58,606 nt of DNA from Pseudomonadota bacterium. Lineage in GTDB: Bacteria > Desulfobacterota > SM23-61. Of the stretch, positions 41,126-51,083 are shown in pieces. Numbering within the stretch: the first letter of the stretch is position 1; each line of letters starts with the position of its first letter. The notes beneath the pieces are model-generated. The model ran no database searches, was not told the DNA's origin, and saw only the letters and a program-made list of their open reading frames with translations. The stretch is from NCBI GenBank assembly GCA_018819135.1, contig JAHJQK010000171.1, positions 1-58,606 on the forward strand, in the 5' to 3' direction. The position numbers and the translations under genes are program-made.

Positions 41126-41691
41126 CTAAATAACTCCTTCTTTCTGCAATTGATTCAAATCCTCTTGGGAATAACCCAGCCAGCCGCCGTAGATCTCTTC
41201 ATTATGGGCACCCAAATAGGGTCCTGGACGATCGAAGCTTCCTGCCGACGCAGATTTCGATAAGGTCCCTCCTGGCCAAAACCGGAAATGGAAAAATAGA
41301 TTAGATCCGGCTTGATCTTCCGTAATTCCTGGTAACCAACGCCCAATCGCTCCATAACTCCGGGAGCAAAGTTCTCGGCAACAATATCAACTTTCTTGGC
41401 CAACTCTTTGCAAATTTCTTTCCCTTTGGGGCTTTGAAGATTAAGGGTGATGCTCTTTTTGCCGCGTCCCCGCTTGAGCATGGAGAAGGATAGATCCCTC
41501 CGGTCTTGGCGATCGAAAACAATGCCCTGCGGCCCAGAATAAGGGGGATTCTCTCGAACGGGATCACCGGTCCCAGGCCTTTCGACCTTGATGACCTCTG
41601 CTCCTAGATAAGCTAAAATCATCGTCGCATAAGGCCCGGAAAGAAAAATTGTAAAATCGAGAATCCGGATATTTTCAAGTGGTCTTTTCAT
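41126..41691 (-). pseudogene. CaiB/BaiF CoA-transferase with large internal deletion
   Basis: About 145 N-terminal residues are normal for the family (ILDFTIFLSGPYATMILAYLGAEVIKVE; RGKKSITLNLQSPKGKE; FGQEGPYR). The sequence then jumps, near 41260, to a typical family C-terminus (GAHNEEIYGGWLGYSQEDL...KEGVI, stop at 41126) read in another frame. About 200 central residues, including the catalytic Asp region, are missing. The same strand and spacing as intact neighbours show it was once part of the array. Confidence 0.82.
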
Positions 41692-41950
41692 CTCTTTCCT
41701 CCGAATTTTCTGATCCTACCCCGAGTATTTGAATCATTTTGGATAGGTCGTCCGGCTTTTCCAAATGATAGGCCATTTGAATAAGCCGATTCGCATCATC
41801 CTCTTGCAGTGGCCTGGCGGCATGACCAGCACCATTCATCAATATCCAAGATCTCTCTCTTGGCCGCACGAAGGGTAGAGAGAGGAATATCTTCGAATTT
41901 CAACCCCGCCACGAATTCAGCCAATGGGGCTGTGGGTTCCAGGGGCCCTA
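41675..41950 (-). pseudogene. MmgE/PrpD-family remnant with internal deletion
   Basis: Directly after the LarA-like gene the minus strand reads PLEPTAPLAEFVAGLKF, then PLSTLRAAKREILD, the start of MmgE/PrpD dehydratase-family proteins. Near 41850 it jumps, with a frame change, to a C-terminal-like piece (GHAARPLQEDDANRLI...LSKMIQIL) ending at 41675. Over 350 residues are gone. It overlaps the beginning of the deleted CoA-transferase. Confidence 0.6.
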
Positions 41951-43255
41951 CGGTCCTCCCTTGATGGAGACAATGACTTTCGAATTCAAAGCAGAAGCCA
42001 CATCTGCTTGGGGTAATCTTCGCTGAAGAAGAGAAACGGCTTCTTCCAGATTGGGCGCGTATTCAAACCCCATGTCCACGAGGTCTTGAGCAGGGATTCC
42101 ATCGGTAACGACCATCATACGAATTTTCCGCTTGATCATGGCCCGAAAGATGGTCATTCCCCCCCCGATATTGACTTCCGGATAGAAGAAATTGCGAACC
42201 GACTCATCTTTGCGCTCTCCACTTTTTAAACGATCAAAAAGCGTCTCGTATCCCATGGCTTTAACCGTCGCAAAGAGCTTCCGCGTGCCCGCCCGGACCC
42301 CTTCGAATGAGGGAGTTAAATGAACGATCGTCCCCCCATCTTCACAAGCACTGAGCACAGAAATCGGGCCTTTCAAAGACTGGTAGAAATGAATGTCAAA
42401 GGGGTGACCCGAGGTAAAGACAACTTGAGCGGGTTTGGGCAAAAAGGCCTGAAAAATATCTTGGGCCATGGCCACCCCCTGGCGATGGGCTTTTCGGAAA
42501 TCCCCGCACACCGCACCTATGGGGTCCCCCTCCGCATTGAGGACCAGGTTAAAAATGAAATGTAACCCCACTTTTTCTGCCACTTCCTCCATTTCGGCCC
42601 TCATCGGGTTCCTTTCCACCATTCCCATCCCCACTCCGGGTCCGGCCACCAGAAGATGATTCTGGATGATTGTTTCCCGACCGGCCACTCCGGGGAGAAC
42701 GGATTTGGCACCCCCGGAATAGCCCGCCAAGCCATGGGGAATAATTCCGCTGAAACTGACCCTCAGGTCTGCTTCAGCGACCCATTTATTAATCTCGATG
42801 GGAACCCCTCTCTTCGTTTGGCCCAAAAAAGTCAGGTCTTGATCGGGGTGGTGATAAGAAATCTTCACCCGATCGACCACTTCCTGGCCATATTTTTTTC
42901 GATACGCCTCAGGGAGATTTTGGGGCGCCTGATGAGTTCCTCCCCCCATGATCAAGAGGATATTTTGGTCCGCAATCCCGGCTTTATTAATGGTGTTCAA
43001 AATCAGGGGGAGGGCAACCTCTCCCTGGGCCGGACGGGTAACATCCCCGGCGATGATGACTGCTCTCTTCTTCCCTTTGGCCAATTCCTCCAACCGGGGT
43101 GTGCCCAGGGGGTTCTCCAAAGCCCGAACCAAGCCCTCCCGCCCGATCGCAGGAAGATCCTTGGTTTGGAGATTCCCCAAGAGGTTCCAGCCAGAAGGAA
43201 GCTTACATTCCAATATTTTTTCCCCGTAGTGGGATCGGATCTTTGAATTTTCCAT
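41948..43255 (-). CDS. LarA-like nickel-pincer racemase family protein (DUF2088)
   Basis: A 435-residue relative of lactate racemase LarA. The frame is open for 92 more codons upstream, but that stretch overlaps the preceding gene and has no family character; GAAGGAGAAGAA stands before this ATG. Family blocks are GGTHQAPQ, SYHHPDQDLTFLG, IPHGLAGYSGGAKSVLPGV and TSGHPFD, with the His residues used by the pincer cofactor. The substrate is probably a 2-hydroxy acid. No larB/larC/larE maturation genes are in the window, so the cofactor must be made elsewhere. Confidence 0.85.
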   Translation of the reverse strand: MENSKIRSHYGEKILECKLPSGWNLLGNLQTKDLPAIGREGLVRALENPLGTPRLEELAKGKKRAVIIAGDVTRPAQGEVALPLILNTINKAGIADQNILLIMGGGTHQAPQNLPEAYRKKYGQEVVDRVKISYHHPDQDLTFLGQTKRGVPIEINKWVAEADLRVSFSGIIPHGLAGYSGGAKSVLPGVAGRETIIQNHLLVAGPGVGMGMVERNPMRAEMEEVAEKVGLHFIFNLVLNAEGDPIGAVCGDFRKAHRQGVAMAQDIFQAFLPKPAQVVFTSGHPFDIHFYQSLKGPISVLSACEDGGTIVHLTPSFEGVRAGTRKLFATVKAMGYETLFDRLKSGERKDESVRNFFYPEVNIGGGMTIFRAMIKRKIRMMVVTDGIPAQDLVDMGFEYAPNLEEAVSLLQRRLPQADVASALNSKVIVSIKGGP

Positions 43256-43281
43256 TTCTTCTCCTTCGGCCAGCATCCTAT

Positions 43282-44487
43282 TCACCTCCCCAAAACTTCC
43301 TCGACCATCTTTTTGAAGTCGCCATCCGATACCGGGGTCTTGGTTCTTTCCGCCTGGAGCTTGACCTTCAGCAGAAGCTTTTCCATCTGGTCCTCGCTGG
43401 CCTTTCGTCCCAGATCCTTGAGTTTCAATTCGATGGAATGCCTCCCGCTCTTTTTCCCCAAGATCAGTTTGTGCGTTTGGCCGACAAGCTCGGGCAGATA
43501 AGGTTCTGCGGTCAGGGGCATTTCCTTCCATCCGGAAACCGCCAGGCCCGCTTCCTGGGCAAAGGCATTCTCCCCCACTACGGCCTTGTTGGGAGGCGGA
43601 TTTACGTTGGTCATCTCCCGCAGAAGGGCAGAGAGCGCGTAGAGTTTTTCTAACTTCACTCCGGTCTCCAGGCCGTAGAGGACCTTCAATCCCAGGGCTA
43701 CTTCCTCGGTCGGAGCACCTCCGGCCCGCTCCCCCATGCCGTTGACCACTGTGGATACGACTTGGGCGCCCGCCGCCACGCCGGCCATGGTATTGGCCGT
43801 GGCCATTCCGAAATCATCATGGCAGTGAACCTCGACGGGGAGTCCCGTGGTTTTGGTCACCCAGCGGACCATGTACTGGATCGCCTGGGGGAGGCACGAT
43901 CCAACCGTATCCACGACCCGCACGCGATCCAAGTGGCCATTCTTCAGGACGTAGTGAAAGAACTTTTCCAAGAAGCTTAGATCCGCCCGGGTTCCGTCTA
44001 CCGGACTCATCACCACATAGAACCCCTGATCGTGGGCATAGCGGGTAACCTCGGCGACGGTCTGCATCGCTTTCTCTTCGGACCATTTCATCTTATACTT
44101 CAGCTGCAAATAGCCAATGGGCGTGCTGCAGCTGATTCCCCAAACCCCGCACTCTTTGGCCAGATCAATATCGGATTTCACTGTCCGACAAAGGGCAATG
44201 GTCTTAGCTTTCAAACCGGCATTGGCAACGGCCCGAATATTTTCTTTTTCTTCTTGGGATACCGCGGGCATCCCTACCTCCAGCTGGTGAATCCCTGCTT
44301 CATCCAGCTTTCTAGCCAGCCGCAGCTTATCATCCGGTGATAGAACCACTCCCGGCTGTTGTTCGCCCTCCCGCAGTGTGCAATCGCTGACGATCACGTT
44401 TTGGGAAACTTGAAGTTGCGCCTGAACTTCGGGAAGAAAATTAAGATGACTGATGTGCCATTTTTCTGTTTCCCACGGACCTTTCAT
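43282..44487 (-). CDS. Homocitrate/2-isopropylmalate synthase-like enzyme (HMGL-like TIM barrel)
   Basis: Claisen-type acyl-CoA:2-oxo-acid condensing enzyme, 401 residues. The barrel begins SDCTLREGEQQPGV (near residue 34), with the metal-binding DCTLRE Asp and the later VEVHCHDDFGMA giving the HxH pair (near 211-214). NGMGERAGGAPTEEV follows, and GKKSGRHSIELKL near 338 is typical of homocitrate-synthase-like proteins. It lacks the long regulatory LeuA C-terminal domain, so it is closer to NifV-type enzymes. The oxo-acid substrate is not determinable. It lies 26 bases upstream of the LarA-like gene in the same array. Confidence 0.87.
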   Translation of the reverse strand: MKGPWETEKWHISHLNFLPEVQAQLQVSQNVIVSDCTLREGEQQPGVVLSPDDKLRLARKLDEAGIHQLEVGMPAVSQEEKENIRAVANAGLKAKTIALCRTVKSDIDLAKECGVWGISCSTPIGYLQLKYKMKWSEEKAMQTVAEVTRYAHDQGFYVVMSPVDGTRADLSFLEKFFHYVLKNGHLDRVRVVDTVGSCLPQAIQYMVRWVTKTTGLPVEVHCHDDFGMATANTMAGVAAGAQVVSTVVNGMGERAGGAPTEEVALGLKVLYGLETGVKLEKLYALSALLREMTNVNPPPNKAVVGENAFAQEAGLAVSGWKEMPLTAEPYLPELVGQTHKLILGKKSGRHSIELKLKDLGRKASEDQMEKLLLKVKLQAERTKTPVSDGDFKKMVEEVLGR

Positions 44488-44564
44488 TTTTGCCCCCTTA
44501 AAATCTTCTATTCTTAAAGCTCTAAATCAATTTTTTAAGCTGTCCGTTCAAACTCTCATCCTCA

Positions 44565-46294
44565 CTAAAGATTGGCCAACGCTTTTTGAGCCCAGGGTGA
44601 CCGAGTCTTATCCCGAACCCTTTCATCTGGATCAGTCAAAATATCGATCACAAAAGGATCTTTCGACTTTAAGGCTTCCTGCAATGCCGGACGGATCTCA
44701 TCGGGGCGTCTTACGCGCACACCCTGGCAATCAAAGGCTTGGGCGATCTTGGCGAAATCGGTATCGATGAACTCCGAAGCGATTGACCGGCCCTTTGTCC
44801 GTCCCGCACGGCTCCCAGAACGGAGTCGTTCATGACCACGAAAATGGCTGCTGCACCATACTGCTTGGCTGTTGACAGGGCGTGGATTTGCATGGCCATG
44901 CCTCCGTCCCCGCAAACGGCTACGCATGGCTTTTTCGGGTAAAGAAGCTTGGCTGCGATGGCCGAGGGAACAGATAGGCTCATGGCCCCAATTCCGGCAG
45001 CCGCGTAGTAGGTTCCCGCTTGTTTGGTGAGAAAATAGCGAAGCATGGACACGCGGTTGTTCCCCCCATCCAGGGTTATGATAGAATCTGATGGGAGATG
45101 ATCCCGAAGCTCTTTTACCACCCGCGTCGTCTGGATGGGCACTTGGGATGAGTGAAGGCTAGGATCATCAAAATATCCTTCCGTCTTCTTCCACTCCTGG
45201 ATCTTTTTAATCCAATTCTTTTGATCCGGCTTTTGTTTTCCCTTCTTCCTCTCTCGGAGCGCCTCGATGAATTGCCGCATCACCAGTCGAGCATCACCGG
45301 TCAGGCCCATCTCAACGGGGAACACCCAGCCCGAATTCCGCGGGTCGATATCCACCTGAATAATCTTTTGTTTGCTCGGATCGATCAACTCCGGACTTTC
45401 GAAGCACGTATCCTGGGCCTTCAACCGGCAGCCGATGACCAACAAGAGGTCAGCTTGGCTAATGGCCTTCAGGGCGATCTTTTCTCCATACATGTTCATC
45501 ACCCCAACGGCCAGAGGATGGGTTTCGGGAATGGCGCTTTTCCCTTGATAGCTCGTCGCCACAGGGAATTCCCCTAACTCCGCCAGCTGAACTAACTCAT
45601 CATAGGCTTTGGCGGCATGGACCCCATTTCCGGCAATGATCACCGGTCTCTTGGCTTGCGCGAGGGCCTTTACGGCCTTTTCCACGTCCCCTGGAAAAGC
45701 TGCGGGTTTCTCGACTCGCAAGTATTGGGAAAGAGGGAAAATTCTAGCCAGGGCCCCTTCTGTTAATTCCCCCCGCAAGGCTGGGATTCGATAAAGACAA
45801 GCCGTGGGGCCAGGTCTTCCGGAAATGGCATGTTTAATCGCCAATTGAACTCCCTGGATCGCCTCCAAGGGGGAAGTTGCCAATGTGACGAATTTGGTCG
45901 TTCCTTTGAAAATTTCCTTCAGGTCCAAGGTGCCGTAATCTCCCGTACCGCATTGAAAAGGGGCATGCAGGGCGAAATCTCCATATTCGGTTACGTCCGT
46001 CAGCGCTAACATAGGCGTGGAGGTCAAATACCCCTCCATCATTCCAAAAAGGCCCGCCGAGGCCACAAACGCGCCTTGCCCGATGAGCACCCCCGGTTTT
46101 CCCGTCAGGCGTCCGTACATCTCCGCCATGCAGGAAGCCGTCTGCTCATTGCGCACTAAGACGACCTTGATTTGATCGCGGTGATCATAAAGGGCGGAGA
46201 AGATGCGCTGCATTCCTCCTCCCGGCATGGTAAAAACATGGTCAATCCCTGCTTCGATCATTGTTTCGATAATTTTGTCACTCACGCTTCCCAT
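44565..46294 (-). pseudogene. TPP-dependent enzyme (acetolactate-synthase-like) with frameshift near the 3' end
   Basis: The first 500 residues are a full TPP-enzyme set: the catalytic Glu in VRNEQTASCMAEMYG (near residue 49), the central domain, and the TPP-Mg motif GDGGMAMQ...VVMNDSVLG (near 452-480). At about 44786-44792 (GCCGG) the frame shifts; the adjacent frame continues with SIASEFIDTDFAKIAQAFD and the proper family tail DPFVIDILTDPDERV, ending at 44565. One inserted base restores about 576 residues. It may be an assembly error or a recent mutation; unshifted translation ends at 44711. The reaction (decarboxylation or carboligation of a 2-oxo acid) is not assignable. Confidence 0.82.
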
Positions 46295-46340
46295 ATAGTC
46301 CCCTCCTTATTTTCGGGCGAGATTGTATAAAGACTTCCGC

Positions 46341-47333
46341 TTATTTCGGTGGGAGAAGCTTCTGGGGAATTTTCACCCCTTTCTCCTGATAATATTTCAG
46401 GGCCCCAGGGTGCAAGGGAGTAATGAAACTCATCGTATTCTCAACAGTCATTGCGTTGGCGTAAGGAGCCGCTTTCTTTATTTCATCCGCATGGGCCCAG
46501 GTTGTCTTAACGAGCAGGTGAACAAGGTCCTCAGGAACCGACGCAGCAGCGTTGATAGCCATGATGCTGCCAAAGGTCTTTATTTCCTGAGGTTGATTGG
46601 AGTAGGTATTTGCTGCCATGCTGGCGGGAACATAAATGGAATGTTTTTCCAGAAAATTTTCGATGTACTTATCGGGATAGGTTAAGAATCTGACCTTGGC
46701 CACGCTGGTCAAATCCAAAAGGGGCGCCCAAGGATGAGAAACTCCATAGATGGAACCATCCAAAAGCCCATCCTTTAGTCTCTCGATCATTTCGTTGGGG
46801 CTCATGTAGAAAAACCTGGCCTGCACGCCGTTGACTTTAAAGAACTCTTCGGAGGTTTTGGAGGTAGGGGACCCTTTAGAGCCCAGGCCAATTTTTTTGC
46901 CCGCAAAATCATCAAAGGACTGGATCCCCGTCTTCTCCAGGCAGAAAGAGATATAGGTTGTCTGGGAATAAGCGAACATCAGACGGATGTTTCTACAGGG
47001 CTTCCCTTTCGCTAATTCCTCACCCTTCCACGCAGGAAAATCTCCAGAACTGGATGCCCCGGCGAGGTCCAGCTGTCCATCCCGGATCATGATCGGATTT
47101 TGACGAGTGCCCGGGGTAACTTGAACCGAAATCTCTACTTTATCCCTTAAATGTTTGTTCATTACCTCGGCCCAAGCCGCGCACATAGAGTGAATGGCAG
47201 TGCCCAATGGACCTCCTCCCATCCGCAAACGTGTGGCTTCCGCCCACCCGGGGGAATAGGTTAAAATGATGAAAGAAATCGCGATAACCAAGGTTCCCAA
47301 CACTTTCACCCAATAGTTCTTCTCTTTTTTCAT
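46341..47333 (-). CDS. TAXI-family TRAP transporter solute-binding protein
   Basis: A 330-residue periplasmic binding protein with Sec signal (about residues 5-32) and the TAXI pattern RLRMGGGPLGTAIHSMCAAWAEV, then GLGSKGSPTSKTSEE. GGAGAGGAAAG precedes the ATG. It shares the family's plan with the 35967-36986 protein (for example the closing HPGA.KYYQEKG region) but differs enough to suggest another ligand. It follows a second fused permease by 15 bases. Confidence 0.92.
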   Translation of the reverse strand: MKKEKNYWVKVLGTLVIAISFIILTYSPGWAEATRLRMGGGPLGTAIHSMCAAWAEVMNKHLRDKVEISVQVTPGTRQNPIMIRDGQLDLAGASSSGDFPAWKGEELAKGKPCRNIRLMFAYSQTTYISFCLEKTGIQSFDDFAGKKIGLGSKGSPTSKTSEEFFKVNGVQARFFYMSPNEMIERLKDGLLDGSIYGVSHPWAPLLDLTSVAKVRFLTYPDKYIENFLEKHSIYVPASMAANTYSNQPQEIKTFGSIMAINAAASVPEDLVHLLVKTTWAHADEIKKAAPYANAMTVENTMSFITPLHPGALKYYQEKGVKIPQKLLPPK

Positions 47334-47348
47334 CTTTCCTCTCCTTTC

Positions 47349-49274
47349 TTATCCCTCCGGCATATCGATCGAAGGGGAAGTCGTTCTTGAAAACCGGTTC
47401 AAAATCTTTTGCCGAAATCCACCATGGGAAAAAACGGTTGCGGCCACTATTGCTAAGCCAATGAGATCGGTCCACAGTCCGGGATGCAATAATAAGGGAA
47501 ACGTACTCATAAAAAGGGCCCTCTGGAAGAGGTTCCATTTTATCTTCCAGGCATAAAATCTTCCTTCGATACCCATGGCCAATACAGCTACTCCAAGGAA
47601 AGCGGTCAAGAAAGCGTGGAGAATCTGCCAGGCTGGCCCGTTCATCAGAAGAACCGGGTTGTAAACAAACATAAAGGGAACAAAATAAGACACGATGCCC
47701 AGACGAGTGGCCGCGAGCCCCGTGCGCATCGGGTCTGAGCCGGCCAGACCGGCGGCGGCGAAAGCAGCCAGGGCTACCGGTGGAGTAATACAATTGATCA
47801 CCGCGAAATAAAAGATGAACAGGTGGACGGCCAAGGGATTGAAACCCAAATTAATGAGCGCCGGGGCGGCGATGACGGCACAGATGATGTAAGCCGGGCT
47901 GGTAGGAAGGCCCATCCCCAGGATGAGGGCGACGAGAGCGGAGAAGACCATGAGGACAAAGTGTTGGTCTCCCGCCAAATAAACCAAGAGAGAGGTCAAC
48001 CGTAAGCCCAGCCCCGTGAGGCCGAAGACCCCGATGATAATCCCGGCGGCGGCGCACGGCGCGGCGATGCTTATCGACGATTTGGCCGCCTGGCCCATGG
48101 CCTTGAAGATTTTCTCCGGCCCCATCCGCGTATCCCTTCGGAAAAAAGAGACGATCAGGGTGGACGCCAAGGCATAGAGCACCGCGCGGATCGTAGAGGT
48201 ACGAATAACAACCAGGGCCAAGACCAGAATAATAATGGGTAAGAACAGATGCCCCCTCTCTTTTACCGTGGGCCACAATTTGGGTAAGTCCTTTTTGGGT
48301 AATCCTTGCAGGCCCTGGGATACGGCCCTCAAGTCTATTTGACAAAAGAGGCAGGCGTAATAAAGGAACCCGGGAATAAAAGCGGCGATCATGACTTGGT
48401 AATAGGGAAGGTTCACAAATTCGGCCAGGATAAAGGCCGCTGCCCCCATGATGGGCGGCATAATCTGCCCCCCGGTGGAAGCCGTGGCCTCTACCGCCCC
48501 CGCAAAGGTGGGGGAATACCCCAGCCGGCGCATCATGGGAATCGTAAAGGACCCGGTGGTCATCACGTTGGCAATGGCGCTTCCGGAGATCATTCCGAAA
48601 AGGCAGCTGGCCCACGTGGCGACCTTGGCCGGCCCGCCTCGGGTGCCCCCGGCAACGGCGTTCGCCAGATCAATGATAAATTTCCCGACGCCACTACTTT
48701 GGAAGAAGGCCCCGAAAAGCAGGAAGAGGTAGATATAGATAGTCATCACCATCAGGGGGGTGGTAAAGATGCCATCGGTGCTGTAAAAAAACCCGACCAA
48801 CCTCTTCCACGAAAAACCCGAATGCCCCAGCAAACCCGGAAGGTAATTGCCAAAATAGCCATAGGCGATAAAGATAATGGCAATCACAAACATGGGCAGC
48901 CCGATGCTCCTTCGGGTAAGCTCCAGCACCGCCGCTAAAATGCCCACGCCAAAAATTAAGTCTATGGTTTCGGGGGTGGAACCGAGGGTCACCAGGAGGT
49001 CGTCATGGAACAGAAGAATATAGATGCACGGGGCTACGCCGCAGGCCATGAGCAGAATATCGATTCCTCCGGCCCGGCGCGTTTTTTTTGCCCCCCGATA
49101 AACCCAAAAACCCAGGATAAAAATGACGATCATAAAGATGCTCTGCTGCTTCCAGGGGTCGATCATGTAGAAGCCCAGGATAAAAATTTGGAAAGAGGCC
49201 AGGGCTATCCCCGTCAGGGTAAGGAAAATATTCCCGGGCCCTTTAAACGCTCCACTCGTCTCCTCTCGCACCAT
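47349..49274 (-). CDS. TRAP transporter fused permease (DctQ-DctM)
   Basis: A 641-residue fused permease, start at the ATG after AAAGGGGG (nine codons inside the open frame). Same signatures as the other copy: GMISGSAIANVMTTGSFTIP, STGGQIMPPIMGAAAF and GMGLPTSPAYI. It is the second TAXI-TRAP permease in this array and lies just upstream of its binding protein. Confidence 0.94.
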   Translation of the reverse strand: MVREETSGAFKGPGNIFLTLTGIALASFQIFILGFYMIDPWKQQSIFMIVIFILGFWVYRGAKKTRRAGGIDILLMACGVAPCIYILLFHDDLLVTLGSTPETIDLIFGVGILAAVLELTRRSIGLPMFVIAIIFIAYGYFGNYLPGLLGHSGFSWKRLVGFFYSTDGIFTTPLMVMTIYIYLFLLFGAFFQSSGVGKFIIDLANAVAGGTRGGPAKVATWASCLFGMISGSAIANVMTTGSFTIPMMRRLGYSPTFAGAVEATASTGGQIMPPIMGAAAFILAEFVNLPYYQVMIAAFIPGFLYYACLFCQIDLRAVSQGLQGLPKKDLPKLWPTVKERGHLFLPIIILVLALVVIRTSTIRAVLYALASTLIVSFFRRDTRMGPEKIFKAMGQAAKSSISIAAPCAAAGIIIGVFGLTGLGLRLTSLLVYLAGDQHFVLMVFSALVALILGMGLPTSPAYIICAVIAAPALINLGFNPLAVHLFIFYFAVINCITPPVALAAFAAAGLAGSDPMRTGLAATRLGIVSYFVPFMFVYNPVLLMNGPAWQILHAFLTAFLGVAVLAMGIEGRFYAWKIKWNLFQRALFMSTFPLLLHPGLWTDLIGLAIVAATVFSHGGFRQKILNRFSRTTSPSIDMPEG

Positions 49275-49463
49275 TAGACCCCCTTTACACTGTCCCCCCA
49301 ATATCGCTCACGATCTTTGGAGGAAATGGGAAAATCATTCCTGAAGGCAGTTCAAAGTCCAACCTGTATTATTAGCCCCCTTCCTGGGGCGGTAAGGATG
49401 GGGAAAGCGTCCCCTGATGCTCCCCCTCTTATTCTGAAGAGCCCCTTCTTTCTTTTTATACTC

Positions 49464-51068
49464 TCAAAATCGAATGGCTTCGGGGCGGTATTCACCCCAG
49501 ACTTCCCTTAATTGATCGCAAATTTCTCCGATCGTAGCATAGGTCTTTACCGCCTTTAGGATGGGAAGAACTAAGTTCTCATCGCTTGCGGCTGCTCTTT
49601 TAACCTCTGCCAAGGCGGAATGAACTTTGGCTGCATCTCTCTCCGCTTTGATTTTATTAAGCCTTTCTACCTGGCGGATGGCTGTTTGAGGGTTTGAGCG
49701 GAAAGTTTTGATGGCAACTTTTTCTTGCGTCTCGAACTTGTTCAAGCCTACGATGATGCGTTTCCCCTTCTCAATCTCTTTCTGTACCCGGTAGGCATTC
49801 TCATCAATCTCGTGCTGAATGAATCCGCTCTCTATAGCTGGGATGGCCCCCCCCATATTTTCGATTCTCTGCAAATAACGGTTGGCTTCCTCTTCAATTT
49901 TTGAGGTAAGGCTTTCTATAAAATAGGATCCGCCCAACGGGTCCACGGTTTTCGTAATCCCGCTCTCATAAGCGATGATTTGTTGCGTTCGAATGGCTAA
50001 CTTCTCTGCTTCCTCGGTGGGAATGGCATAGGCTTCATCCATGGAGGAAGTCCGTAGAGACTGAGAACCCCCTAAGATGGCCGAGAGGGCCTCTATGGTA
50101 ACTCGCACGATATTATTGAAAGGTTGCTGGGCAGTCAGATTTCCACCTAATGTCCCGCTATGATGCCGGAAAATCCAAGAACGCGGATCTTGGGCTTTAA
50201 ATCTCTCTTTCACCAGGTTGGCCCACATCCTCCGCCCGGCTCTAAGTTTGGCAATTTCCTCAAAAAGTTCCATGCTGGCACAGAAATGAAGCCGAATCGT
50301 TGGGGCAATTTGATCAATCGGCACGCCCCTCTTTAGAGTTTCCTCTATGTAAGCAATGGCATTGGCATAGGTAAAAGCGATCTCTTGAACGGCGTTCGCC
50401 CCTGCGTCCCGAAAATGGTACCCGGAAACCATTAAAGGCTGCCAGCCGGGCAATTCCCGGGCACAGTATTCGATGGTATCCACGGCGAATTTGAGAGCCG
50501 GCTGGGGAGAAAAAATCTGGGTTCCTCGCACCGGGTATTCTTTCAATACATCGTTCTGGAGAATAATGCTACATCGCTGGGGGGAGACTCCTTGTTGTTC
50601 CATGACCGCCAGAAACCAAGCTAGAGCCAAGGGCCCGATCGAACAGGCACTCGTCCGGATATGTCGAACCCGGTCTAAGGGGATTCCATCAAAAATAATC
50701 TCCATATCCCGGAGAGAGTCGATGGCTACTCCAATTTTGCCCACTTCTCCTCGGGCCAAAGGATGGTCAGAATCCAGGCCGATCTGGGTGGGCAGATCAA
50801 GGGCTATCGAAAACCCCGTGCCTCCTTGGGCGAGGATGAATTTATACCTTTCATTGGCCTCCTCTGCTGAACCGAATCCAGCATATTGCCCCATGACCCA
50901 GAGATCTTGGCGGTACATTTCCGGATCAATTCCGCGGGTATATGGATACTGACCGGGTTCTCCAAGATCTCGGTCGTACTGAAATCCTATTTCTTCTAAG
51001 TCCTTCGGGGTGTAAACCCTTTTCACGAGAATCTCCGATGTGGTGGTAACAGTTTTTCCCGCGGCCAT
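49464..51068 (-). CDS. Acyl-CoA mutase large subunit (methylmalonyl-CoA mutase family), no adjacent B12 subunit
   Basis: A 534-residue alpha subunit. It has the normal blocks: MGQYAGFGS (Tyr kept), DLPTQIGLDSDH, VRGTQIFSPQP and VSGYHFRDAGANAVQE with the catalytic His. The domain that binds B12 is absent and no small subunit follows; the LUD gene is next. It must share a small subunit, perhaps one of the two at 33.2-34.0 kb, or another in the genome. It is shorter at the N-terminus than the other two mutases. Confidence 0.88.
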   Translation of the reverse strand: MAAGKTVTTTSEILVKRVYTPKDLEEIGFQYDRDLGEPGQYPYTRGIDPEMYRQDLWVMGQYAGFGSAEEANERYKFILAQGGTGFSIALDLPTQIGLDSDHPLARGEVGKIGVAIDSLRDMEIIFDGIPLDRVRHIRTSACSIGPLALAWFLAVMEQQGVSPQRCSIILQNDVLKEYPVRGTQIFSPQPALKFAVDTIEYCARELPGWQPLMVSGYHFRDAGANAVQEIAFTYANAIAYIEETLKRGVPIDQIAPTIRLHFCASMELFEEIAKLRAGRRMWANLVKERFKAQDPRSWIFRHHSGTLGGNLTAQQPFNNIVRVTIEALSAILGGSQSLRTSSMDEAYAIPTEEAEKLAIRTQQIIAYESGITKTVDPLGGSYFIESLTSKIEEEANRYLQRIENMGGAIPAIESGFIQHEIDENAYRVQKEIEKGKRIIVGLNKFETQEKVAIKTFRSNPQTAIRQVERLNKIKAERDAAKVHSALAEVKRAAASDENLVLPILKAVKTYATIGEICDQLREVWGEYRPEAIRF

Positions 51069-51083
51069 TTCAGAAACTCCTTT

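Noticed and set aside
43256-43531. N-terminal 92-codon extension of the LarA-like frame
   Set aside because: It overlaps the 3' end of the condensing-enzyme gene in another frame and lacks family similarity; a ribosome-binding site marks the later ATG.
48306-48938. 210-codon frame opposite the TRAP permease
   Set aside because: Gly/His/Lys-rich shadow typical of the antisense of membrane-protein genes.
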